Below are positions 47,650 to 58,534 of a stretch of 64,000 bases of DNA, in pieces (the stretch's first letter is position 1; each line of letters opens with the position of its first letter). Source of the DNA: an uncultured Gammaproteobacteria bacterium. GTDB taxonomy: Bacteria; Pseudomonadota; Gammaproteobacteria; Steroidobacterales; GCA-2729495. Made by a program: the position numbers and the translations under genes. The stretch lies in NCBI GenBank assembly GCA_937921935.1, contig CAKZWQ010000002.1, forward strand, positions 58,853-122,852, read 5' to 3'. Below the pieces are notes generated by a model that was given only the letters and a program-made list of their open reading frames with translations, was not told the DNA's origin and searched no databases.

Positions 47650-48947
47650 GGCCTCAAGGGACGCTGGGCCAGCTGACATTCAAGTCCGTTCTGGCGTCTG
47701 GGCAGGCACAGGTCTACCTCGTAGCCGCGTGCGGCGGTGCCTGGATCCGCCAGGCTCAGGGTCACCGGAATCCGCGTGCCCGGCGGCACAATGGGTGGCA
47801 ACTCCGCGGCCAGGTATTCGGCCGGCACAAAAATTCGGCTGCCCACGGTATTGGCCCACTGGTCGCGCAGGGTGACCCGCAGCAGGGGCAGGCCGACAGG
47901 ATAGGCGCCGCCCACTTCGACCGCGGCCTTGATGTCCAGCGCATTGGGCGCCGTGCCGCCCGCCAGCGCTTCACTGCGTCGCACCGAGAAGGCAGACAAG
48001 GCCCATGTCGGGTAAAGGCGTTCATCCAGCCGCGCGTAAAAGTCGCGCACCATCTCGCCGTAGCGAGGGTGAGCGGCCAGGGCGTCGCGCGAATAGTGCA
48101 TCAGCTGGGCGCCCAGGGCGGCGCACAAGATCAGGGCAGCGCCGGCCCATCGCAGCCGATGGCTGGGTGTCTGCGCTTGTTCATCTTCTGCTTCTGCCTC
48201 CAGGCTTGTCCACGGCGGCAGGTCCGGACCCGGGGAGGGCTCCTGGATAAAGGCAGACATCTCGATCACTTCAGCAACTTCGTCAAGCTCGCTGGCGTCA
48301 AGCTCGCTGGTCTGCGTTTGCTGCTGATCTTCAGCTTGCGCATCACCGGGTGGATCGTTGGCCGCAGCAAGTTTCCATGATTCCACCACATAAACCGGCT
48401 CAGGATATTCGCCGGTGGGGCCATCGTCGTCTACGTCTGCGTCTACGTCTACGTCTGCATCTGCATCTGCGTCCAGGTCGGGCGATTCCGGGTCTGTCTG
48501 CTTGACCGGGGATTCGTTCGCCGCTATCGGTGAGTTATCAGGTTCGATATAGCCAGGGACAATTTTTTCATCCATGCCGATCTCCGCCAGCATGGACTGC
48601 CACTCTTCCGGGTTTGCGGTGATGGCCTCCAGTTCGCCATCCAGGGCGATGTCGCCGGCGGCGGCGCGCGCCTCGATGAAAAATTCAGACCAGGTTTGCT
48701 CGGGCGCGTCGAACTCCAGGGACTCGAGGTCCTGGCCCGTTACCTGGATATCGGGCATTGCCGGATCTTCGGTCGGATTCTGCTCAGCATCAGCGGCTGC
48801 CTCGTACTCGGGCAGCTCATCCGTCAGGAACTCCATCGCGTTAAAAACGTGCGCGCAATTACCGCACCGAACATCGCCTTGCGCGACGCGCAGCTGATTC
48901 GCGGTAACCCTGAAAACGGTGCCGCACTCGGGGCAGCGTGTGAACAT
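47646..48947 (-). CDS. MJ0042 zinc-ribbon / DUF3426 membrane protein
   Basis: MFTRCPECGTVFRVTANQLRVAQGDVRCGNCAHVFNA; central acidic region, TM, C-terminal DUF3426 domain. Confidence 0.88.
   Translation of the reverse strand: MFTRCPECGTVFRVTANQLRVAQGDVRCGNCAHVFNAMEFLTDELPEYEAAADAEQNPTEDPAMPDIQVTGQDLESLEFDAPEQTWSEFFIEARAAAGDIALDGELEAITANPEEWQSMLAEIGMDEKIVPGYIEPDNSPIAANESPVKQTDPESPDLDADADADVDVDADVDDDGPTGEYPEPVYVVESWKLAAANDPPGDAQAEDQQQTQTSELDASELDEVAEVIEMSAFIQEPSPGPDLPPWTSLEAEAEDEQAQTPSHRLRWAGAALILCAALGAQLMHYSRDALAAHPRYGEMVRDFYARLDERLYPTWALSAFSVRRSEALAGGTAPNALDIKAAVEVGGAYPVGLPLLRVTLRDQWANTVGSRIFVPAEYLAAELPPIVPPGTRIPVTLSLADPGTAARGYEVDLCLPRRQNGLECQLAQRPLRP
48429..48470. repeat. Tandem hexanucleotide microsatellite within the DUF3426 gene
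   Basis: Seven contiguous units GTCTAC GTCTGC GTCTAC GTCTAC GTCTGC ATCTGC ATCTGC, encoding alternating Asp-Ala/Asp-Val. Confidence 0.9.
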
Positions 48948-48955
48948 GGCAGAAC

Positions 48956-49852
48956 CTAGTCTGGTGGTCGTGGCGCGCGGGCGCGGCCGGCTAACAGGAC
49001 CCAGTCGCCCTGTTGTTGCTGTGCTTCAAACTCGACCCACGGCGCGAAGCCCTGGCGGACCGCGTCCGCCTGTGAGGGCAGAATACCGCTCAGAGCGATC
49101 GCGGCACCAGTCCTTAATCTTTTGCACAGGACCGGTGCGAGTTCGATCAGGGTGCCGCTTAGAATGTTGGCCACCAGGGCATCCACCCTCAGATCGGGCG
49201 CCAGTTCGTCTGGAGCCACAACCATCAGGTGTTCGGCAAGCTCGTTGGCGGCTGCATTCCGGGCGCAGGCCTCCCGCGCCTGGGGGTCGATGTCCACGGC
49301 CCAGGCTTCCCGGGCACCCAGGGCAAGGGCGGCTACCGCCAGCACGCCCGAGCCGCAGCCAAAATCCAGGACCTGGCCGGTGCAGTTGAGCCGGGCAAGC
49401 CATTCCAGGCACAAGGCGGTGGTGGGGTGGCGTCCGCTGCCAAAGGCCAGGCCCGGTTCCAGGCGAACGATAGCCAGGGCGTCTGGTGGCGTGCCGGCAT
49501 CGCTTGGCAGCAGCCACAAGCCCTTGCCGAAGCACATGGGTGTGAGGGCGGCCCGAAAGTCACTGACCCAGTCGCGGTCGGCCAGGGGGGTGAATTCCAT
49601 GGGTGGGGCGGGTGCCGGGGCCACGGCCAGGCTAACGAACTGGCGAATCTGCTCCGGCGACGTGGTCGGATCGAGCAAGGCGCTCAGGCGCACCTGCTGC
49701 CACATCGGCGTTGCACCCGGTGCAGGTTCCAGGATGGGTTCATCGCCGGCATCGCGATACTCAATCGCGGCAGCGCCCAGCTGCAGCAGGGCGGTTTCCA
49801 CCGGAGCGGGGTCCAGTCGCCCCAGTTCTATCCGAACCTGCAGCCAGTCCAC
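48956..49852 (-). CDS. prmA: Ribosomal protein L11 methyltransferase
   Basis: WLQVRIELGRLDPAPVETALLQLGA; LAFGSGRHPTTALCLEWL; VLDFGCGSGVLAVAALALGA; GTG start inferred. Confidence 0.93.
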   Translation of the reverse strand: MDWLQVRIELGRLDPAPVETALLQLGAAAIEYRDAGDEPILEPAPGATPMWQQVRLSALLDPTTSPEQIRQFVSLAVAPAPAPPMEFTPLADRDWVSDFRAALTPMCFGKGLWLLPSDAGTPPDALAIVRLEPGLAFGSGRHPTTALCLEWLARLNCTGQVLDFGCGSGVLAVAALALGAREAWAVDIDPQAREACARNAAANELAEHLMVVAPDELAPDLRVDALVANILSGTLIELAPVLCKRLRTGAAIALSGILPSQADAVRQGFAPWVEFEAQQQQGDWVLLAGRARAPRPPD

Positions 49853-49869
49853 CGTCGTGAGTAGCCAGG

Positions 49870-51210
49870 CTAGATGCCGAGCCGTTTTTCCAGATAGTGA
49901 ATGTCCGTGCCGCCGGCCTGGAACGCAGCGTGCTGGCAAATTTCCTGGTGCAGGGGAATATTGGTGGTGATCCCCTCGATCACCATTTCCGACAGGGCCA
50001 CGCGCATGCGGGCGATGGCCGACTCCCGGGTGTCGCCGTAGGTAATCAGTTTGGCGATCATGGAGTCGTAGTTCGGTGGCACTTCATAGCCGCTGTAAAG
50101 GTGGCTGTCTACGCGCACGCCGGGCCCGCCCGGCGGATGCCAGAGATTGACCCGGCCAGGCGACGGCACGAAAGTCTTGGGATGTTCGGCATTGATACGA
50201 CATTCAATGGCATGCCCGCGAAGCGTCAGGTCTTCCTGGTTTATGCCCAGAGGCTCACCGGCAGCAATTCGCAGCTGAGCCTGCACCAGGTCCACGCCGG
50301 TAATCATTTCTGTCACCGGATGCTCTACCTGCAGGCGTGTGTTCATCTCGATGAAATAGAACTCGTCATCCTGATAAAGGAATTCAAAAGTCCCTGCGCC
50401 GCGATAGCCAAGATTCACGCAGGCGTCCACACAGCGTTTGCCGATCGCTGCCCTTTGCTCCGGCGTTATCCCTGGCGCCGGGGCTTCTTCCAGCACTTTC
50501 TGATGCCGGCGCTGCATGGAGCAGTCACGTTCGAAAAGATGAATGGCGTTGCCCTGGCCGTCTGCCAGTACCTGGATCTCAATATGACGCGGTCGCTCCA
50601 GGAATTTTTCCATGTAGACCACGTCATTGTTAAAGGCGACGCGGGCTTCAGAACGGGTCAGGGTGATGGAGTTAATCAGGGACGCTTCGGTTCGCACCAC
50701 CCGCATACCGCGTCCGCCACCGCCGCCCGAGGCCTTGATGATGACGGGGTAACCGATCTTCCGTGCCAGCCGCAGATTCTCTTCGGCGTCGTCGCCCAGG
50801 GGTCCGTCCGAGCCGGGGACGCAGGGGACCCCGGCCGCCTTCATGGAGCGGATCGCGGCTACCTTGTCGCCCATAATCCGTATTACTTCCGGGGTCGGCC
50901 CGATAAACACAAAGCCGCTATCGCCGACCCGCTCTGCGAAGTCGGCATTCTCTGACAGGAAGCCATAACCCGGATGAATAGCCTGGGCATCCGTGACTTC
51001 TGCGGCCGAAATAATGGCCGGCATATTCAGGTAGCTCTCGGTGGACGGGGCCGGGCCGATACAGACAGATTCATCAGCCAGCAGGACATGTTTCAGGCTC
51101 TCATCCACCGTGGAATGCACAGCGACCGTCTTGATGCCCAGTTCGTGACAGGCGCGCAGAATCCGCAGCGCGATTTCGCCGCGATTGGCGATCAGGATTT
51201 TTTCAAGCAT
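49870..51210 (-). CDS. accC: Acetyl-CoA carboxylase, biotin carboxylase subunit
   Basis: [61 protein letters not shown]. Confidence 0.97.
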   Translation of the reverse strand: MLEKILIANRGEIALRILRACHELGIKTVAVHSTVDESLKHVLLADESVCIGPAPSTESYLNMPAIISAAEVTDAQAIHPGYGFLSENADFAERVGDSGFVFIGPTPEVIRIMGDKVAAIRSMKAAGVPCVPGSDGPLGDDAEENLRLARKIGYPVIIKASGGGGGRGMRVVRTEASLINSITLTRSEARVAFNNDVVYMEKFLERPRHIEIQVLADGQGNAIHLFERDCSMQRRHQKVLEEAPAPGITPEQRAAIGKRCVDACVNLGYRGAGTFEFLYQDDEFYFIEMNTRLQVEHPVTEMITGVDLVQAQLRIAAGEPLGINQEDLTLRGHAIECRINAEHPKTFVPSPGRVNLWHPPGGPGVRVDSHLYSGYEVPPNYDSMIAKLITYGDTRESAIARMRVALSEMVIEGITTNIPLHQEICQHAAFQAGGTDIHYLEKRLGI

Positions 51211-51226
51211 GCAGGCTTCGCCGGGC

Positions 51227-51685
51227 TTAGTCGATGATGAACAGGACTTGTCCGTATTCCACGGGCTGTCCGTTCTCGACCTGGATGGCAACGATGCGTC
51301 CCGAGGTCTCGGCCTCGATATTGTTCATCATTTTCATGGCCTCAATGATGCACAAGGTATCGCCAACCGTGACTTCGTCGCCGACGTGCACATAGGGCTG
51401 GGCATCGGGCGAGGCGGCGGCGTAGTAAGTTCCCACCATCGGTGCCAGCACTTCGGTTCCCTGAATGCGTTCGGGGGCAGGGCTGGCAGCTTCCGGCGCG
51501 GCTGCCGCTGGTGCGGCGGCGGCCGCGGGCAGCGGAGCGGCCGCGACGGCAGGTGCGGCTAACTGCACGCCGCCGGCCGGATACCGGCTGATGCGCACAC
51601 TTTCTTCACCTTCGGTAATTTCAATTTCCGCGATGCCGGATTCGTCCAGCAACTCGATCAGCTTCTTGACCTTGCGGATGTCCAT
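51227..51685 (-). CDS. accB: Biotin carboxyl carrier protein
   Basis: [47 protein letters not shown]; Ala/Pro-rich linker. Confidence 0.97.
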   Translation of the reverse strand: MDIRKVKKLIELLDESGIAEIEITEGEESVRISRYPAGGVQLAAPAVAAAPLPAAAAAPAAAAPEAASPAPERIQGTEVLAPMVGTYYAAASPDAQPYVHVGDEVTVGDTLCIIEAMKMMNNIEAETSGRIVAIQVENGQPVEYGQVLFIID

Positions 51686-51700
51686 CTTTGGTTCCTCGAC

Positions 51701-52150
51701 TCAGGCTTGCGGCGACTGCTGAACATGCTCGTGGGCGGCCCGCAGCGCGAGTTCATAACCCAGCGCACCGAGCCCGCTAATGGTGCCCACAGCAATGTCT
51801 GAAAAATAGGACTCGCGGCGAAAGGACTCGCGCGCGTGCACGTTACTAATGTGAATTTCGATAAAAGGTATGGCAACCGCAAGCAAGGCGTCGCGCAGGG
51901 CCACGCTGGTATGCGTCAGCGCACCGGGATTGATCAGGATGAACGCGGTATTGCCGGCAGCGGCCTGGACCCGGTCGACCAGCTCAGATTCGGCGTTGCT
52001 TTGCAGGCAGTCCAGCTGGTGACCGAGGCGGGTGGCCTCGTTGCTAAGCCGGGTTTCGATATCTGCCAGGGTGCCGGCGCCATAGACTGCGGGTTCCCGG
52101 GTCCCCAGCAGGTTCAGATTCGGGCCATTAAGTAGTAACAGGCGCGCCAT
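51701..52150 (-). CDS. aroQ: 3-dehydroquinate dehydratase type II
   Basis: [51 protein letters not shown]. Confidence 0.97.
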   Translation of the reverse strand: MARLLLLNGPNLNLLGTREPAVYGAGTLADIETRLSNEATRLGHQLDCLQSNAESELVDRVQAAAGNTAFILINPGALTHTSVALRDALLAVAIPFIEIHISNVHARESFRRESYFSDIAVGTISGLGALGYELALRAAHEHVQQSPQA

Positions 52151-52216
52151 GGGTGGAATTTCTTCCGCAGCAAGATGGCGGCCAGTTTAATGAATTTAGC
52201 TGCTAAATCCAGACAA

Positions 52217-52822
52217 TTAGCTACCGGGAAATTTCTCTCTGGCCGCTTCAGCCGTCAGGCGCCCGGCACTGAGTTCGGTGATCAGCCCGGCCAGGCTGCG
52301 CAGTTCTTCGGCTTCCAGTTCGCCAGCCTCCATCCCGATGACGGCCCCGTCGGCGGCGATCAGGATGGAAAAGGGCAGGGCAATGAATTCCGGGCCGAAG
52401 CTTTCAGCCGCGGCAATGGCCTGCTGCTGTCCGATCAGGATGGGATAAGTAACGCCGGCTTCGCCAATAAAGCTTTCTACTGCCGGCGCCCGGTCGACTG
52501 CAATGCCTATGACCTGCAGCCCGCCCGGACTTTCCTGGTGCAGGGTTTGCAGCAAGGGCATCTCGCGCAGACAGGGGGCACACCAGGTGGCCCAGAAATT
52601 CAGCAGCAGGGGCTGGCCGGACCATTCGCGAATATTCCGCTCCTGGCCGTCCAGATCAGTCAGGGTGAAGTCGGGTAGCTCTTCGACAAGCGGTCGGGTT
52701 GCTGCGACGGGTTCGGCGGGCGGTGTTTCACTCCAGAACCACTGGCCCGCGTAGAAGCCCCCGAGGGCGCAGCAACCAAAGAAGGCAGTCCTGCGAATAA
52801 TCCGCAGCAGGCGTGGTTTCAT
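52217..52822 (-). CDS. TlpA-family thiol-disulfide oxidoreductase
   Basis: LPDFTLTDLDGQERNIREWSGQPLLLNFWATWCAPCLREMPLLQTL. Confidence 0.92.
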   Translation of the reverse strand: MKPRLLRIIRRTAFFGCCALGGFYAGQWFWSETPPAEPVAATRPLVEELPDFTLTDLDGQERNIREWSGQPLLLNFWATWCAPCLREMPLLQTLHQESPGGLQVIGIAVDRAPAVESFIGEAGVTYPILIGQQQAIAAAESFGPEFIALPFSILIAADGAVIGMEAGELEAEELRSLAGLITELSAGRLTAEAAREKFPGS

Positions 52823-55056
52823 CCGGTCGAGCCCAGCGCGGAGCTGGCGTGGGCAGCAAAATCTTCTGCCGGCATGTAGCCCACGATCCGATAGGCTTCG
52901 CGTTCATTGCCGTCGCCGCTATAAAAGACGATTGTCGGTGGGCCGAAGATGCCGAAGTATTGCAGCAGGGCCTGGTCGCGCTCATCGTTGGCGGTGACGT
53001 CGGCCTGCAGCAACAGGGTTCCGTCCAGGGCTGCATGCACGCGCTCGTCGGTAAAGGTATAGCGCTCCATTTCTTTGCATGACACGCACCAGTCAGCATA
53101 GAAGTCCACCATCACTGTGCGGTTGCTGGCCTTTGCCTGGGCCAGGGCTGTCTCCAGATCCGCGACGGATTTGATGCGCTGAAACTCCAGATGCTCACTG
53201 CCGCCGTCGCTCATGGGCGAGCCGGCAAAGCGCAGCGGCTGCAACGGGTCGCTGGCTCCGCCCAGGGCGCCGACCAGCAGGGCGGCGGCATAGAGCGAGG
53301 CAACCAGGCCGCCGGCCTTACCCAGTTTCTGGCTGACGGGGGCATCCGGCAGCAAGCTGCTGAAGGCACCCATGAACACGGCCGCTGTGAACAGCAGCGC
53401 GCCCCACAGGGCGAGGGTCATGGGCCCCGGCAACAGGCGCTCCAGCATCCACACGGCCAGGCCGAGCATCATGAAACCGAAGAAGCCTTTCACTTTGTCC
53501 ATCCAGCCACCGGCTTTGGGCAGCAGGCGCCCCGCCGAGGTGCCGATGACCAGCAAGGGCAAGCCCATGCCCATGCTCAGCGCGAACAGTGACAGCGCCC
53601 CACGCATCACATCGCCGGTCTGGCCAATGACGGTGAGAGAGGCAACCAGGGGCGGTGCTACGCAGGTGGTGACGACCAGGGCGGACAGGACACCCATGAC
53701 AGCGGTGCCCATGATCGTGCCGCGTTTTTGCTGGTTACCCATCTGGGTCAGGCGATTTTGGATAAAGGCCGGCATCTGTAGTTCGTAGAGACCAAACATG
53801 GACAGGGCAAGGGCCACGAACAGGCCGGCCACGGAAATAATGATCCATGGCTTCATCAGTACCGCCTGCACCTGGGAGCCGGCGGCGGCGAAGGCTGCGC
53901 CGGCGATGGTGTAGGTCAGGGCCATGCCCAGAACGTAAGTCAGCGACAGGATGAACGCGCGCCGGGTGGTGCAGGCGGCGCCTTCCCCGGCAATGATGCC
54001 CGACAGGATCGGCACCATGGGCAAAACACAGGGCGTGAAGGCCAGCAGCAGGCCCAGACCGAGAAAGGTGATCAGCACCAGACCCAGGTTGCCGGTGGCA
54101 ATGAGCTGCGATAGCCGGTCCTGCTCCGCCATGGGTCTACCGTCATCGCCGGCCCGGGTCAGTCCGCTAACGGCGGTGGCCGGCGGCAGGTCCACCAGCA
54201 CGGCAATCTCGCCGGGCGGGTAACAGATACTGTTTTCCTTGCAGCCCTGGAAGGCGAGTTGCAGCTCAGCGGTCCCGGCCCGGGGATTGGCGCGGGCCAG
54301 AGGAACTTCCATGCGCACGCTGTCGTAGAAGACTTTTACGTCGCCGAAATGCTCATCCCACTTCGGTTCACCGGGCGGAATGGTCGGCGGACCTGGCTGG
54401 GCCACCGGCCCATCGCCGGCGACTTTCAGGCTGTCGCGATACAGGTAATAGCCCGGCGCCACCGTCCAGGTGACGGCGATTCGAAACGGATCCAGCAACT
54501 CCACCGCCGGCTGGAAGGCTTGCTCCGGGGCCAGGGGTGCGTCCGCCGCAGCCGGACCGATCTTGTCCACCATGCGTGACAGGGGGCCAGCCGCCGCCAC
54601 GGACGGGGTCTCGGGCAGGGCGACAGTTGTCAGCCATTTCTGCGGCGGATAACACAGGCCGATGTCGGCGCAGCCCTGGGAGCGGATTTCCAGCTCGAAC
54701 TCGCGCGCGTCCGGTGGCTGCTGCGCAATGGGCAGACGGATCAGGATCTGGCCCCGGTAGATTTCCATGGGCCCGAAAAACTCGTCGTCGTAGGCTTTGC
54801 CGGCCGGCATATCAGCCTCACCCAGTACGACACCTTCAGTGGCGCTGGCAAAGCTCATGCGCTCTTTATAGAGGTAGTGGTCCGGGGTGATGTCCCAGCG
54901 GAACTGGACGATATTGTTCTCGGCCTGGGCTTCGTACCGGAAGGCTTCCTCAGGTTTGAGAATGTCTTCAGCAGCAAAGGCGCCGGCCGGGATTAACAGG
55001 CTCAGCCCAAGGCCGGCGGCCATGGCCGCGCTGCGCAAATGCCCCTGCTGCTTCAC
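52819..55056 (-). CDS. dsbD: Thiol:disulfide interchange protein DsbD
   Basis: N-terminal DsbD-alpha domains, CcdA-like TM region (FTPCVLPMVPILSGII), C-terminal thioredoxin fold VDFYADWCVSCKEME. Confidence 0.96.
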   Translation of the reverse strand: MKQQGHLRSAAMAAGLGLSLLIPAGAFAAEDILKPEEAFRYEAQAENNIVQFRWDITPDHYLYKERMSFASATEGVVLGEADMPAGKAYDDEFFGPMEIYRGQILIRLPIAQQPPDAREFELEIRSQGCADIGLCYPPQKWLTTVALPETPSVAAAGPLSRMVDKIGPAAADAPLAPEQAFQPAVELLDPFRIAVTWTVAPGYYLYRDSLKVAGDGPVAQPGPPTIPPGEPKWDEHFGDVKVFYDSVRMEVPLARANPRAGTAELQLAFQGCKENSICYPPGEIAVLVDLPPATAVSGLTRAGDDGRPMAEQDRLSQLIATGNLGLVLITFLGLGLLLAFTPCVLPMVPILSGIIAGEGAACTTRRAFILSLTYVLGMALTYTIAGAAFAAAGSQVQAVLMKPWIIISVAGLFVALALSMFGLYELQMPAFIQNRLTQMGNQQKRGTIMGTAVMGVLSALVVTTCVAPPLVASLTVIGQTGDVMRGALSLFALSMGMGLPLLVIGTSAGRLLPKAGGWMDKVKGFFGFMMLGLAVWMLERLLPGPMTLALWGALLFTAAVFMGAFSSLLPDAPVSQKLGKAGGLVASLYAAALLVGALGGASDPLQPLRFAGSPMSDGGSEHLEFQRIKSVADLETALAQAKASNRTVMVDFYADWCVSCKEMERYTFTDERVHAALDGTLLLQADVTANDERDQALLQYFGIFGPPTIVFYSGDGNEREAYRIVGYMPAEDFAAHASSALGSTG

Positions 55057-55373
55057 TTGACGGAACTCCTTATCCAGTCCAGATAGGCGCTCGCTCCGGC
55101 GGCGATATCAATACCAACAATCTCCGGGTTTTCGTGCGGGTGCAGCTTGCAGATGGTCTCTTGCAGAGCAGCAAAGCGCTCCGCCCGTGTCTTGATCAGC
55201 AACAGCACCTCGTCAGCCGATTCCGCCTGGCCCTGCCAGCGATAGCGAGACCGGACCCCGGAAATTCGGTTGACGCAGGCCGCCAGCCGCTCTTCGACCA
55301 GGGCTGTGGACAGCGCCGCGGCGCTGCCGTCGTCCGGACATGTACATAACACCAACAGAAATTCTGCGTCCAT
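55053..55373 (-). CDS. cutA: Divalent-cation tolerance protein CutA
   Basis: VLCTCPDDGSAAALSTALVEERLAACVNRISGVRSRYRWQG; KLHPHENPEIVGIDI. Confidence 0.93.
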   Translation of the reverse strand: MDAEFLLVLCTCPDDGSAAALSTALVEERLAACVNRISGVRSRYRWQGQAESADEVLLLIKTRAERFAALQETICKLHPHENPEIVGIDIAAGASAYLDWIRSSVK

Positions 55374-55466
55374 CTGCGTCCCGGGCCCGTCCACGCCACG
55401 CCGGACGAGAGGATAGCCCTGCGCCTGGGTCCTGTCATGGCATTGGTGCACAGCTTTCATTTCAGC

Positions 55467-55494
55467 CTTGAAAATCCTTGAGCCGGCCCTATGA
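55467..55494 (+). promoter_or_regulatory. sigma32-like heat-shock promoter upstream of groES
   Basis: CTTGAAA-N13-CCCTATGA against sigma32 consensus CTTGAAA-N11-16-CCCCATnT. Confidence 0.65.
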
Positions 55495-55521
55495 TTGGCA
55501 CTCCTTGGCGCCGAGTGCTAA
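55495..55521 (+). promoter_or_regulatory. CIRCE element (HrcA operator) upstream of groESL
   Basis: TTGGCACTC-N9-GAGTGCTAA against consensus TTAGCACTC-N9-GAGTGCTAA; exact 9-nt spacing, 17/18 arm positions match. Confidence 0.92.
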
Positions 55522-55574
55522 CAGCATATCGGCGAATTGAAAGAAAAAACCCCATAAATCAGGAGGTTATCCAT

Positions 55575-55865
55575 ATGAAACTCCGTCCGCTTCATGATCG
55601 CGTGATCATCCGGCGCGTTGAAGAAGAGCGCACATCACCTGGTGGAATCGTGATTCCGGACAGCGCCACCGAAAAGCCCATCAAAGGCGAAGTCGTGGCC
55701 GTGGGTAATGGTCGTTTGATGGAAAACGGCGAAATCCGTGCACTGGACATCAAGGCTGGCGACAAGGTGCTGTTTGGCAAGTACAGCGGCACCGAGGTAA
55801 AGGTCGAAGGCGAAGAGCTTCTCGTCATGAAAGAAGACGACGTGATGGCCGTTATCGAAGGCTGA
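55575..55865 (+). CDS. groES: Co-chaperonin GroES
   Basis: [40 protein letters not shown]; strong SD AGGAGGTTAT. Confidence 0.98.
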   Translation: MKLRPLHDRVIIRRVEEERTSPGGIVIPDSATEKPIKGEVVAVGNGRLMENGEIRALDIKAGDKVLFGKYSGTEVKVEGEELLVMKEDDVMAVIEG

Positions 55866-55878
55866 TGCCTTTAACTGA

Positions 55879-57531
<1,653 letters not shown>

Positions 57532-57554
57532 GTGCCTGCGACATCTAGTCGAAG

Positions 57555-57585
57555 AAAGCCCCGCCTTGTGCGGGGCTTTTTTTTT
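57555..57585 (+). terminator. Intrinsic terminator of the groESL operon
   Basis: AAAGCCCCGC-CTTGT-GCGGGGCTTTTTTTTT. Confidence 0.95.
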
Positions 57586-57629
57586 ACTCGACTGGCTAGT
57601 GGCCTTGTCGCCGCAAGCCTTGGCCGCCG

Positions 57630-58223
57630 TCAGAATCGATAGCGGAACTGGCCCACGACCCCGGGGTCGGCATCGTAGTTGCCGACTTTTTCGGCTAAGC
57701 CAAAAGAACTGCTGAAGCCTCCGGTGCCTTCATAGCTCAGGCCCAGGTCGACATCCATATCACGGCTGCCGCCGGCGGCCCAGGTGGATTGAGGTAGCTC
57801 ATTTTCCGGTCGACCACTACCCACAGACACCGAGCCGTCACTCTTCAGCCGGGCGACCTTGCCGATGAACAAGGCAAAACCCTCATTAGCCGGGCCATCC
57901 CAGGGGTCCTGTGTGGCCTCGGCTCCGGTCTGACCGGCTTTGCTGGCCTGGAAGCTGGCCGGGTGTTCTGGGAACCGGAAGCGCAAATCATCGAAGGCCA
58001 GAACGCTGTCGGGGAGGGCAGCGAGCTGGCTTCCGGGTCGGGTTGCCAGTTCCAGATCGAAGCGCAGATCAGCATCATTGGCGGCGAAGAGGGGCGCACC
58101 GCAGTTTGTGTCCCCAAAGCCACTGTTAAGGCAGTCTGACCAGGCGCTGCCGGCGCCGCCAAGGCTAATTGCCAGCAGGGTCGCCGTAATAAGCCGAAGC
58201 CTGGTTGTGGAAATGGTGTTCAA
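57630..58223 (-). CDS. Exported protein of unknown function, possibly outer-membrane associated
   Basis: TTG start behind GGGAG; signal peptide ITATLLAISLGGAGSAWS; C-terminal ...GQFRYRF. Confidence 0.6.
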   Translation of the reverse strand: MNTISTTRLRLITATLLAISLGGAGSAWSDCLNSGFGDTNCGAPLFAANDADLRFDLELATRPGSQLAALPDSVLAFDDLRFRFPEHPASFQASKAGQTGAEATQDPWDGPANEGFALFIGKVARLKSDGSVSVGSGRPENELPQSTWAAGGSRDMDVDLGLSYEGTGGFSSSFGLAEKVGNYDADPGVVGQFRYRF

Positions 58224-58534
58224 TCGGTTTCTCCCGCCGGCGCAATGCACCCCGAGGGATGCGGAACTCTTCGCATGGCGCACTTAGCGGCGCTTTGCCA
58301 CGCGCCTTCATGTTTGAGTGCATAAGCAGTGTTGTTATTGTCAGGCTTGCCGATTGACGGAACGGTGACGGGCTTCCCGAAACCATTTCATCAACATAAC
58401 GCGCAGGTCTGCAGGTGTAGGCATTAAGGTGAATGCCAAAGGGGCTCTGCTTTGCGGCCAATTTGAGGGGATAGTGTTTGGTTTCCTGTCTTCAGGCTCT
58501 TCTCTTTCGACATGGCCTGAAGGATTATGTCGAT

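Noticed and set aside
49897-50955. 352-aa plus-strand ORF
   Set aside because: Antisense shadow of accC.
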